NCBI GenBank assembly: GCA_964650975.1
Contig: CAZYWA010000057.1
Span: forward strand, 1-22,933
Length of the DNA: 22,933 nt
Source of the DNA: CAZYWA01 sp964650975 [NCBI: uncultured bacterium]
Lineage (GTDB): Bacteria > JADJOY01
Direction: 5' to 3'
Both the position numbers and the translations under genes were made by a program. Below are positions 7,943 to 16,137 of this stretch, one piece after another (position 1 is the first letter of the stretch; each line of letters starts with the position of its first letter). A model generated the notes under the pieces. The model did no database searches, was not told where the DNA came from, and was given only the letters and a program-made list of their open reading frames with translations.

Positions 7943-9190
7943 TCATCGGGTCGGCACGAAGAGGGTGCCCCTCCGCGGCTCGCCGCTCAGGGATTGGCTC
8001 GGAACGATTTCGACGGTGAGTGGGCTCGTCGAGGGTTCGGTCTCGACGGAATGCAGGCCCACGAGTCGCCACCACTCACCCGCGGGGCCACCGCGGAAGC
8101 CGAGCAGCCACACGGCGAACGTTGCGATCGCGCACGACAGCTGATCGCCGATGACGGGCGCGCTGATCGGCGCGAACCAGAGACCGATGGAGGCCATCAG
8201 TGCTGGTGTCACCAGCACGACGTCGAACCCGGGCAACAAGAAGCGGCGCAGCTTCAAGCGCAGTCGCAATCCGAGCGGCGGCCCGTGACCCGCGAGGTCG
8301 GTGAGCAACCGCCCGCCCACGACGACAAACGTGCCGCCGAGGCTGATGGTGCGTGCGATCTCCCAGGTCTCGGCCGCCGATTCGCTAAGCGCGTGCGCGA
8401 TCAGAAACTGCCACCACGCGATCATGCCCGACCATGCGAACGCCTGCAGCGCGCTCGGCCTCGACTGACCGGCGTCCACGGGAGCCAATCGCGCAAAACC
8501 AGGTCCCGCACGCAACCCCAACGTGCGCCCAGCCGTGACTTCCTGCTCCTCAGCCGCGGGTCGAAGCAGGTCCAGCGTCCGGCGCATACTGAGAGACCCG
8601 GCGCAGGCAAGCGCTCCGAGGGCCACGAGCACGCCGACGCGGGTGGATGGCAGCGTCACCAGCCCGGCTCCCGCCACCAACAGACCGGATTCGAGGGCGC
8701 GAGAAAGGCGAAGCGGCACCAGGCTTCCCACAACGTAGGCGACGAGAAACGCGATCGCCGGATCGGCGGGATGCTCCGCGCGCACGGCGAGCAGCAGCAG
8801 CGCCGACGCGCCGACCAAGACCAGGTCCTGGATCACCAGATGAACGGGACCGAGCGGCAGCGGCTGCTCGGGACGCCAAGGCGTCGCGAGCAACCACTCG
8901 CGGTAGTCGCCACGCAGCACCGGATGAAACCCGAGCGCCCGAAAGAGTCCGTACGAAAGCGCGAGCACACCGAGTGTCGCGCGCCTCATGAAGGGTTGGT
9001 GCAGGGCCCACAAGACCTGCCCGTACCAGCGCAGCAGCCGAAGACCGGTGAGCTTCGGGTGTTCCAGTGCAACCTCATGGGCAGGCCAGAGCACCAGCAA
9101 GACGTCCACGATCCACGCCAGCAAATACATCCCCGCCGCGGTCCACAGCCAGCGCCTTCCCGGCAGGACCGGTTGGAACCAGCGGCTCAT
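7943..9190 (-). CDS. polytopic membrane protein, probable ABC transporter permease
   Basis: Membrane protein of 415 residues that I do not recognise as a named family. Hydrophobic segments are visible near residues 14-33 (LWTAAGMYLLAWIVDVLLVLW), 65-82, 107-125, 135-160, 170-190, 255-275, 285-300 and 325-360. A cytosolic-looking stretch with charged residues (about 205-245) splits it into two halves. The ATG at 9190 overlaps the TGA of the upstream ABC ATPase gene by one base (TGATG), which strongly implies coupled translation and a shared complex. The permease role is inferred from that coupling, not from sequence similarity. The frame stays open upstream of 9190, but that part overlaps the ATPase gene out of frame and is not coding. 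It ends 11 nt from the convergent tRNA-Leu. The substrate is unknown. Confidence 0.8.
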   Translation of the reverse strand: MSRWFQPVLPGRRWLWTAAGMYLLAWIVDVLLVLWPAHEVALEHPKLTGLRLLRWYGQVLWALHQPFMRRATLGVLALSYGLFRALGFHPVLRGDYREWLLATPWRPEQPLPLGPVHLVIQDLVLVGASALLLLAVRAEHPADPAIAFLVAYVVGSLVPLRLSRALESGLLVAGAGLVTLPSTRVGVLVALGALACAGSLSMRRTLDLLRPAAEEQEVTAGRTLGLRAGPGFARLAPVDAGQSRPSALQAFAWSGMIAWWQFLIAHALSESAAETWEIARTISLGGTFVVVGGRLLTDLAGHGPPLGLRLRLKLRRFLLPGFDVVLVTPALMASIGLWFAPISAPVIGDQLSCAIATFAVWLLGFRGGPAGEWWRLVGLHSVETEPSTSPLTVEIVPSQSLSGEPRRGTLFVPTR

Positions 9191-9966
9191 CACTCGGGCG
9201 CCCGGAAGTAGCGCGCGACCGGGTCCTCCGAGTCGCCCGACACCAACCGCTCGATCGCCTCCTGCAACGAGACCCCGCCGGCCGGTCCGCCGCGCAGCTC
9301 GGCCGGTGTCGCGAACGCCGCGATCCGCCCGTCGCTGAGCACCGCCACGCGGTGCGCGAGCCCCTCGACCAGCTCCGGCACGGGAGTCGCGATGACGATG
9401 GTGTGCTCGCGGGACTCCGCGAAGTGGCGCAGCACGCGCGACAGGGCCGCGATCCCGGCCGGGTCGAGACCGCCGGCGAACGGCTCGTCGAGGATCATGA
9501 CCGTCGCGTCGGTGACGAGCGCCCCGGCCAGCGCGATCTTCTTGCGTTCGCCGGTCGAGTACGAGCCGATGATGGTGTCGGTCTTCGCGGTGAGCCGGAA
9601 GAGGTCGAGCAGCCGCTCGATGTGATCGAACAGCCGAGCGTCGGGGATCTCCCACAGCCGTCCGACCGCGAGCAGAAAGGCGCGGCCGGTGCTCATTCGC
9701 GCGATCCACGGTTCGGCGGAGAGGTAGACCGTGCGCTTGCGGATCGAGATCTCGGTCTCCTCCGACGATCGGCGCCGCAGGCCGTCGACGAGGACGTGGC
9801 CCGACTGTGGCGGCAGCGCACCGGCCAGGACTTTGAGCAGCGTGGTCTTCCCCGCGCCGTTGGGTCCCATGATCGCGACCAGCTCGCCGGTCTCGACACG
9901 GAGGCTCAGGTCCCGGAGCACGGGCCGGACCCCATAGTGCCGCGTGATGCCGATCGCCTCGATCAT
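9190..9966 (-). CDS. ABC transporter ATP-binding protein with altered Q-, D- and H-loops
   Basis: Nucleotide-binding subunit of 258 residues that would power the coupled membrane protein. Walker A GPNGAGKTT is at residues 34-42, the signature region YSTGERKK starts at about 136, and Walker B VMILDEP spans 156-162. Three other motifs deviate. The Q-loop region reads YLSAEPW (81-87) with no Gln. The D-loop reads PFAGGLDP with one extra Gly. The H-loop, normally a THxxxE-type sequence, reads IATPVPELVE with Pro195 at the switch-histidine position (codon CCC). A STGE-type signature is common in ABC-2 exporters, so the overall class is probably an exporter or ABC-2-like unit. The start at 9966 gives a normal N-terminus (MIEAIGITRHYG). 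It diverges from the acyltransferase. ATP binding looks intact; hydrolysis may be slow or mechanistically different. Confidence 0.92.
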   Translation of the reverse strand: MIEAIGITRHYGVRPVLRDLSLRVETGELVAIMGPNGAGKTTLLKVLAGALPPQSGHVLVDGLRRRSSEETEISIRKRTVYLSAEPWIARMSTGRAFLLAVGRLWEIPDARLFDHIERLLDLFRLTAKTDTIIGSYSTGERKKIALAGALVTDATVMILDEPFAGGLDPAGIAALSRVLRHFAESREHTIVIATPVPELVEGLAHRVAVLSDGRIAAFATPAELRGGPAGGVSLQEAIERLVSGDSEDPVARYFRAPE

Positions 9967-10050
9967 CGGGTCGAACCGTAGCAGACCGTGGATTCTGGAG
10001 CGCGTCCGCGGGTTCCGCTACCCTCGCTTGCCCGAGGCGTGCGTCGCGAA

Positions 10051-11289
10051 ATGAACGATCGTTCCGGACCAGAAGTGCGCTCGGCGGTCTCGGCGCGGTT
10101 GCCCGAGCTCGACGCGCTGCGTGCGCTCGCGGTGTTCGCCGTGCTCGGTTCGCATTTTGGAGCGCTTGGGAAGCTCGACGATCTGCGCGGCGCTCTGCCC
10201 GTCCCCGTGTTGGAGATCCTGCGGATCTGGGAGCGCTCCGGCTGGCTCGGCGTGGATCTGTTCTTCGTGCTGAGCGGATTCCTGGTCTCGGGCCTGCTCT
10301 TCCGCGAGCACTCGCGGCACGGCTCGATCGACGGCAGGGCCTTCTTTCTCCGTCGAGGTCTCAAGATCTACCCGGCGTTCTACACGTTCCTGACCATCAC
10401 CGCGGCGATGCAGCTGACCCTCACCGTGCCGCCGCCGTGGTTGGTGTTCCGCGCCCGGCTCGTGGGCGAGGCGTGTTTCGTGCAGAACTACTACGCGAGT
10501 CTCTGGCACCACACGTGGACTCTCGCCGTCGAGGAGCACTTCTACGCGTTGCTGCTGATCCTCGCGATGGTGCTGGCGCGCCTGGGGCGGGGCAAGGCGG
10601 ACCCGTTCCGGCCGCTCCCCGCGATCACGGCCGTCGTCGCCGTCGCGGTGCTCGGGTGCCGGGTGGTGCTGGGCTACGTGATCGGTTACGCCGATTCGAT
10701 CGAGAAGCAGGAGCTCCTCACCGTGTGGACCCACACACGGATCGACTCGCTGCTCTTCGGCGTGCTGCTCTCGTACTCCTGGCACCATCACGCCGAGCGC
10801 ACCCGGAGATGGCTGGCGAACGTAGGCGCCCTTCCCTGGCTGATCGCCGTGGCCGGGATCCTGCCGGCGCTGATGTGGGATCGGCATCTGAGTCACGGGT
10901 TCATCCAGACCTTCGGCTTCACGCTTCAGTACCTGGCGTTCGGGTCGCTGCTGCTCGCGGTCATGGCGTGGGGGAGCGCGGCGGCGAGCGCCAAGGCGCT
11001 GCGCCTGCTGGCACCGGTGTCGTTCGTGGGGCGGCACTCATATTCGGTCTATCTCTGGCACGAGGTGGTGGCCGTGTACGGCGGTCACTACTTCCAGGTG
11101 TGGACGCGAAGCACCCGGCTCGTCGCGATCGAGATCCCGCTCTACCTGGCGGCGAGCGTGATCGCCGGGATCGTCATGTCGCTGCTGGTCGAGCAGCCGG
11201 TGCTGCGCGTCCGCGAGCGCTGGATTCCGTCGCGAAACTCGGGTGGCGGAATCGCGCTCGGCGCCCTCACGAGCCAAACGGCCTGCTGA
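10051..11289 (+). CDS. acyltransferase 3 (OafA/YrhL type) membrane protein
   Basis: Integral-membrane O-acyltransferase of 412 residues that typically transfers acetyl or other acyl groups to sugars of LPS, polysaccharide, peptidoglycan or secondary metabolites. The family pattern is clear: LPELDALRALAVFAVLGSHF near residues 17-36 with the conserved His35, GVDLFFVLSGFLVSGLL at 67-83, an RRGLKIYPAF loop, the WTLAVEEHFY signature at 155-164, and a final SFVGRHSYSVYLWH segment. About ten hydrophobic segments can be traced. ATG at 10051 is chosen because the family core starts 17 residues later; a GTG at 9988 is in frame but would add an atypical basic leader. The ribosome-binding site is poor. 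It is convergent with the alpha/beta hydrolase 26 nt downstream. The acceptor is unknown; neighbouring YfhO and radical SAM genes suggest envelope modification. Confidence 0.92.
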   Translation: MNDRSGPEVRSAVSARLPELDALRALAVFAVLGSHFGALGKLDDLRGALPVPVLEILRIWERSGWLGVDLFFVLSGFLVSGLLFREHSRHGSIDGRAFFLRRGLKIYPAFYTFLTITAAMQLTLTVPPPWLVFRARLVGEACFVQNYYASLWHHTWTLAVEEHFYALLLILAMVLARLGRGKADPFRPLPAITAVVAVAVLGCRVVLGYVIGYADSIEKQELLTVWTHTRIDSLLFGVLLSYSWHHHAERTRRWLANVGALPWLIAVAGILPALMWDRHLSHGFIQTFGFTLQYLAFGSLLLAVMAWGSAAASAKALRLLAPVSFVGRHSYSVYLWHEVVAVYGGHYFQVWTRSTRLVAIEIPLYLAASVIAGIVMSLLVEQPVLRVRERWIPSRNSGGGIALGALTSQTAC

Positions 11290-11315
11290 AAGGGCACACG
11301 CCGCACGAGTAGGCA

Positions 11316-12401
11316 TCACCCGGCGCTCCGCTCCTCGAGCCAGCTCGCGATGCGCGGAAAGATCTCGCGCGGCGCCGCCAGGCCGGCCAAGAGATCGTCG
11401 TGGCCGTAGTCGAACGAGAATCCGTCCGCGGTCCCGGCGCGCACGAAGGTCTTGTCGGTGCTGCCGAAGCTCTCGAACGCGGCACGCGTGGCGTCGGGCG
11501 GGCGCTGCAGGTCGCGCGAAGCGGTCATCACCAAGAGCGGTAAGCGCACCTCCGACATTCGATCCGAATAGACGATCGTGCCGTCGCGGCTCTTCATCGT
11601 GCCGGTCCTGATCCACTCGGCGAATTGCTCGACCAGGTTTTCGGCTTCGTCGGGCACGCCGTTCCGGAAATAGCGCGCCACCGCGATCGGATCGAAGTTG
11701 GGGGCGCGAAAGCTCGAGTCGAGAACCGGCACGCGCCCGTAGGCGAGCACCGGTCCGGCGAGCCGCGAGCCGGCGCCGAACGGCACACGGCCGTGGCGGC
11801 GCGCGCGAGGCGGGGCCGTGATGCCGGGCACCTGGGCGCTCGCCGGTGTGAGCACCGGTGAGCCGCAGGTGATGGCGCCGCGCACCAGCGCCGCGGTGCC
11901 GCGGATCGCGGCTGCGTAGATGGCCTGGCCGCTCATCTCCATGCCGAGCCAGAACGCCTGAGGTGCCTGGGCGAGCTCGCAGGCGCGCGCCACCGCAGAC
12001 GGTAGATCGCGCTCGACGAAGTCGTCGAAGCTCCACTGCTTCGCAGGATCGGGGCGCCCGCCCGGCCAGCTCGCGTTCCTCCCGCGAAGGTCCACCAGGT
12101 ACACGTCGAATCCGCGTGCCGCGAGGAAGCGCGCCAGCGAGTAGTCCGGATGCAGATCGAAGATCAGCCGACTCCCGGCCATGCCGTGGCTCATCACCAC
12201 CGGGAAGGGCTTGGCCGGGCCGCCTTCGTTGCGCGCTAGATAACGATAGAGGCCGAGGTCCCAGCCGTCGTCGGTGCGCGCGACGTGGCGCTCATCCTCG
12301 CCCGTCGTCCAGTCGAAGCGGCGATACGAGCGGCCGAACGTCCCGAGTGCGGCGGCGAGCGTCGCCAGACCTTCGAGAGCCCAGCGCGGCTGATACGGCA
12401 T
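11316..12401 (-). CDS. alpha/beta-hydrolase-fold protein with Glu at the nucleophile position
   Basis: Protein of 361 residues with the lipase/PHA-synthase-like alpha/beta-hydrolase layout: strand and oxyanion segment VVMSHGMAGSR (68-78), a GFDVYLVDLRGRNAS segment (97-111), and the region of the nucleophile elbow at residues 151-160. There the sequence is WLGMEMSGQA, so the central residue of the GxSxG-type turn is Glu155 rather than Ser, Cys or Asp; I checked the codon (GAG). The candidate acid Asp297 (TASRD) and His334 (DYGHDD) are retained. This could be a non-hydrolytic family member, or Ser157 two residues later could matter. A GGAGG ribosome-binding site lies 7 nt before the ATG at 12401. 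It diverges from the YfhO-like gene across 102 nt and converges with the acyltransferase. Substrate unknown. Confidence 0.87.
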   Translation of the reverse strand: MPYQPRWALEGLATLAAALGTFGRSYRRFDWTTGEDERHVARTDDGWDLGLYRYLARNEGGPAKPFPVVMSHGMAGSRLIFDLHPDYSLARFLAARGFDVYLVDLRGRNASWPGGRPDPAKQWSFDDFVERDLPSAVARACELAQAPQAFWLGMEMSGQAIYAAAIRGTAALVRGAITCGSPVLTPASAQVPGITAPPRARRHGRVPFGAGSRLAGPVLAYGRVPVLDSSFRAPNFDPIAVARYFRNGVPDEAENLVEQFAEWIRTGTMKSRDGTIVYSDRMSEVRLPLLVMTASRDLQRPPDATRAAFESFGSTDKTFVRAGTADGFSFDYGHDDLLAGLAAPREIFPRIASWLEERSAG

Positions 12402-12503
12402 GGCGTTGCCTCCGTGCGATCGAGAGGCTCGGATTCAATCACGAACGAAGTCGAAGCTGGCGCGGTGGCGGTGGTATGACACCGGCACCCCTCGTCCAAT
12501 CTC

Positions 12504-14678
12504 GTGTCCGCCGACTCCTCCGACTCGACTCGCCGCGGCGCCCGGCTCCGGACGGCGCTGCGCCCAGCACCGCTGCTCGCGACTTTGCTGGTGGTCGCGA
12601 GCGTCCTGGGAATTTCGATCGTGGCGGGCTACCCGGATCTGTGTTTCCGTTCGATCCACGAGCGCGGCGACGACGATCTCGAGTTCACGGTGCCGTTCGC
12701 GCTGGCGCTGAAGGCGTCGGTGGCTTCCGGGCACTGGCCGCTCTGGAACGCGGCCACCGACGCCGGGATCGACTGGTACGCGCGCTTTCCGTATCTCGAT
12801 CCGTTCTATCCGAGCGTGGCGCTGTTCGCGGCGCTGCCGCCGCCGGCGGCGCTCAACAGCAGCTGGATCCTCCATCTCGCCCTCGCCGGCCTCGGTGCCG
12901 CGTTCCTGGCGCGCACCCTCGGCGGCGGCCGCATCGCGGCTGCGTTCGCGGCGGTGGCTTACGTCGAGTCGAGCGCCTTCCGCGCCAACGTGGGCGAGGG
13001 CTACCTGATGGCGATCGTCGCCTTCGCGTGGTTCCCGTGGCTGCTGGCGTGCATCGAACGCGGCTGTCTGAGACGTGGAGCTCGCGCGGAGGCGCGCTGG
13101 CTCGGGGCGGGCGCCGCCGTCGCGGGGCTCATGCTGCTGGGCGGGCAGCCGACGGATCTGGTCGCGTGCGCGCTGGTGGGCGGCGTTTATCTCGTGGTGG
13201 TGCTCGCGAGCGAACGCGAGCGTCCGCCGCTCGCCGCCGTGGCGAAGCGTCTCGCCGCCATGGCGCTGCTCGGCGTGGGCATTGGCGCTCTCTTCTGGGC
13301 GCCCGCGCTCCATGCGGTCGCTGCGAGCGGCGGCGTCCCCGAGCTCGCCATGAAATCGACGCGCGGCGGCAGCCTCGCCGATCTGCTTCGGTTCCTCACT
13401 CCGCACGATGCATGGGGGACCTCGCAAGATCGTCACCTGCCGTTCATCGCCTGGGGACTGGCGCTCGGCGCGCCGTTCGTGGCGCGCGGCCGGCGCACGG
13501 CGGCGCTCGCAATCGCCGCATTCACGAGCCTGGTGCTGTCGCTCGGAAGAGCGACGCCGCTCTGGTGGGCCCTTCGCGAGGCCATCCCGATTTTCCGTGC
13601 CGTCGACACGTCGGTGGCCTACGTGTCGGCGCTGGCGCTTTTCGTGGCGCTGCTCGCGGCGCGCTGCATCGACTCGGCGCTGGATCGCGCCGCCGCCCGA
13701 GGCTGGTCCAGCGCTCGAGTGATGACGCTCGCCCTTTTCGCCGCCCTCGCCGCCGACGTGGCGCTCTACCAATCGCCCGCCTGCTCTCGTCACGGCGAGC
13801 GCTTCGCGCTGCGGACAAGCGTGGGCTCCGATCCGATTCTGACCCGCATCGCCGCCGCGGCCGACGGCCGTCTGCTCGATCACGAGACCCACGTGACCAA
13901 GCAGCGGCTCACGCTGCGCCGCAACGAATCGATGGCGCTGGGACTCGAGGACGCCCGGATTTCGTCGCATTTCCCCAGCTCCCGCATGGCGAAGCTGGCC
14001 GCGCGCGTGCCCGAGGTGCTGCTCGATTGGCGTGATTTCAGCCATGACCTGGCTCGGCTCGTCGGGCACGAGGACCAACTCGCCGATCCGCGCGCCGCGC
14101 GCGCGCTCGATCTGCTCGGGGTGCGCTGGCTGATCACCGACGTCGATGTGAGCACCGCCGGAGAGCTGGTGATCGAGGACGCAGGGCGGCGCCTCTACGA
14201 GCGGAAGACCGCGTGGCCGCGTGCGTTTCTCGTCGCTCGAACCGAGCGCACCAGCGAAGCGCGGTGTCTCGACCGGCTCTTCGATCCGAGCTTCGATCCC
14301 ACTCGCGTCGCGCTCGTCGAGAGCGACGACCGCGCGAGCCCCGCGCCCGACTCGCCGAGCGACCGCTCAGGCGAGGTGACGATCCTCTCGCGCGTCTCGG
14401 GATCGATGCGGCTCAAGATCGAGAGCACGGCACCTTCGCTGCTGGTGATCGACGACATCTACGACGCGGGCTGGCGCGCGCGCGTCGACGGCGCTAGCGC
14501 TACGGTGGTGCCCGCGCAGTGCGCGCTCATGGGTGTCGCGATCGGTCCCGGCGAGCACCAGGTCGAGATGAGCTACCTGCCGCTCGGCTTCGCGGCGGGC
14601 TTGATCACGGGAACGCTCTCGATCGCAGCCGTCGTCGCGCTCGTGCTCTTCGGCCGGCGCCTTCACGCGCGCGCCTGA
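12504..14678 (+). CDS. YfhO-family membrane protein
   Basis: Polytopic membrane protein of 724 residues resembling the YfhO family, which has a GT-C glycosyltransferase-like organisation and in Gram-positives is linked to glycosylation of envelope polymers. The first transmembrane segment is at about 23-42 and is followed by a loop rich in acidic residues (SIHERGDDDLEF), as in GT-C enzymes. Many further hydrophobic segments run to about residue 420. A soluble domain follows, containing the typical C-terminal YfhO signature SLLVIDDIYDAGWRARVDG...GPGEHQVEMSYLP, and a last transmembrane helix lies at about 695-717. The start is GTG at 12504; no convincing ribosome-binding site is visible and no better in-frame start precedes the first helix. 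Its 3' end overlaps the 3' end of the convergent radical SAM gene by 16 nt. The donor and acceptor are unknown. Confidence 0.85.
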   Translation: MSADSSDSTRRGARLRTALRPAPLLATLLVVASVLGISIVAGYPDLCFRSIHERGDDDLEFTVPFALALKASVASGHWPLWNAATDAGIDWYARFPYLDPFYPSVALFAALPPPAALNSSWILHLALAGLGAAFLARTLGGGRIAAAFAAVAYVESSAFRANVGEGYLMAIVAFAWFPWLLACIERGCLRRGARAEARWLGAGAAVAGLMLLGGQPTDLVACALVGGVYLVVVLASERERPPLAAVAKRLAAMALLGVGIGALFWAPALHAVAASGGVPELAMKSTRGGSLADLLRFLTPHDAWGTSQDRHLPFIAWGLALGAPFVARGRRTAALAIAAFTSLVLSLGRATPLWWALREAIPIFRAVDTSVAYVSALALFVALLAARCIDSALDRAAARGWSSARVMTLALFAALAADVALYQSPACSRHGERFALRTSVGSDPILTRIAAAADGRLLDHETHVTKQRLTLRRNESMALGLEDARISSHFPSSRMAKLAARVPEVLLDWRDFSHDLARLVGHEDQLADPRAARALDLLGVRWLITDVDVSTAGELVIEDAGRRLYERKTAWPRAFLVARTERTSEARCLDRLFDPSFDPTRVALVESDDRASPAPDSPSDRSGEVTILSRVSGSMRLKIESTAPSLLVIDDIYDAGWRARVDGASATVVPAQCALMGVAIGPGEHQVEMSYLPLGFAAGLITGTLSIAAVVALVLFGRRLHARA

Positions 14679-16102
14679 AGCTCGACGCGTGTGGGGCCGA
14701 ACCATCGAGTCTGCAGAAATGCGCGCAAGTAGATCCCGGCACGCCCGGCGCGCAGCGCGTCCACGAGCCGCCTGATCGCGTAGCCGATTCGCAGGTAGAA
14801 ATCGCGATAGGCGCGCTCGTTGTAGGCAACCAGCGTCTGGAACGCGAGCCCCGGCTGCTCGTAGAGCACGGTGCCGGTGGGCTGGCGCAGGTACTCGGAC
14901 CACTGCTCGCTCTTCAAGATCCCTTCGCGCTTCCAGCGCTCGTGGAGCTGGGTGCCCGGGTACGGAATCGCGACGCGGAACGTGGCCCAGTCGAGCGGCA
15001 CGCTGCGCGCGAACGCGATCGTCTCCTCGAGGCTCGCCACGGTCTCGCCCGGTAGCCCCTGGATGAAGAGGCCGATGGTCTCGAGACCGGCGCGGCGCGC
15101 GATCGACACCGCGCGGCGCGACACCTCGGGCGTGATCGCCTTGGTCACCTCGCGCAGCACTTCGCGGTTTCCCGATTCGATGCCGAGCGACACCTGCCAG
15201 CAGCCGGCCTTCGCCAGGAGTTCGGCAAGCTCCTCGTCGATTCGATCGACGCGGATGCCGGTGTCGAGCGTCCATGGCACGTCGTTCCCCGCCGCGATGA
15301 GTGCGCGGCACACGTCCTTGGCGCGATCCATGTCGAGCGAGAAGAGATCGTCGACGATGTGCATCTCGCGGAAGCCGTGCTTCACCGCGTGCGCGAACTC
15401 CTGGACCACGCGCGCCGGGCTCTTGGAGCGATATTTCGTCGCGGCCTCGGTGCAGAACGAACAGCGAAACGGACAACCGCGGCTGGTCTCGAGGTTCGCG
15501 AACGGCGGGCGGCGCGTGAAGAGCGGCGACATGTGCGCCGAGTAGCGGCTCGAGTCGTAGACCTGCCAAGCGGGAAGCGGCAGCGCGTCGAGATCGGCTG
15601 GCCCCTCGGCGCGCGCCTTCGCTCCGCTTGCGACGGCGCCGCCTGGCGTGCGAACGCCCTGGATCGAGGCCGGATCTTCGCCGCTCGCGAGCCGCATGAA
15701 GGCTTGCTCGCCCTCGCCCACGATCAGCGCGTCCACCGCTCCCGTCGCGAGCGCCTCGTCGGGAAGCGCCGAGGCATGCGGTCCACCGAGCGCCACCTTG
15801 GCGCGGTGCTCGCGCGCCATTCTCGCCAGACCGACGGTGATGTCGTAGGTCGCGGTCTGGCAGGTGATTCCCACCCACTCGGGGCGCCACCCCGCGAGCG
15901 TCTCGCGCAGCGCTTCGCTCGGATTGGGCTCGATGTCGCCGTCCAGAACGCGAACCTCGTGACCGGCCGCGAGCAACGACGCCGCCATCGACGCGAACCC
16001 GACCATCGGCCCGACGCTCGCCGCGGCGCGGATGCGGGTGCGGCGATAGATCACCTCCGCCAGGCTCGGCGTGACCAGCAGGATGCGGGTGGAAGCGGTC
16101 AT
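14663..16102 (-). CDS. B12-binding-domain radical SAM protein, copy 1
   Basis: Protein of 479 residues of the class with an N-terminal cobalamin-binding-like domain (about 5-150, with GITCQTATYD and LGGPHASALPDEAL segments) and a radical SAM domain. The 4Fe-4S motif is CPFRCSFC (Cys210, Cys214, Cys217), and later landmarks are MHIVDDLFSLD and the GLFIQGLPGET segment. Such enzymes usually methylate or rearrange unreactive carbons in lipids, hopanoids, antibiotics or pigments. The DxHxxG cobalamin motif is not evident, so B12 may bind base-off without a His ligand. The C-terminal ~80 residues are basic and rich in aromatic residues. It lies 35 nt after a paralogous gene on the same strand and is probably cotranscribed; the ribosome-binding site is weak. 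The substrate cannot be read from the sequence. Confidence 0.92.
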   Translation of the reverse strand: MTASTRILLVTPSLAEVIYRRTRIRAAASVGPMVGFASMAASLLAAGHEVRVLDGDIEPNPSEALRETLAGWRPEWVGITCQTATYDITVGLARMAREHRAKVALGGPHASALPDEALATGAVDALIVGEGEQAFMRLASGEDPASIQGVRTPGGAVASGAKARAEGPADLDALPLPAWQVYDSSRYSAHMSPLFTRRPPFANLETSRGCPFRCSFCTEAATKYRSKSPARVVQEFAHAVKHGFREMHIVDDLFSLDMDRAKDVCRALIAAGNDVPWTLDTGIRVDRIDEELAELLAKAGCWQVSLGIESGNREVLREVTKAITPEVSRRAVSIARRAGLETIGLFIQGLPGETVASLEETIAFARSVPLDWATFRVAIPYPGTQLHERWKREGILKSEQWSEYLRQPTGTVLYEQPGLAFQTLVAYNERAYRDFYLRIGYAIRRLVDALRAGRAGIYLRAFLQTRWFGPTRVELQARA

Positions 16103-16137
16103 CGGCGCGGCTCGCTATCGATCCCGACGACCGTCCG

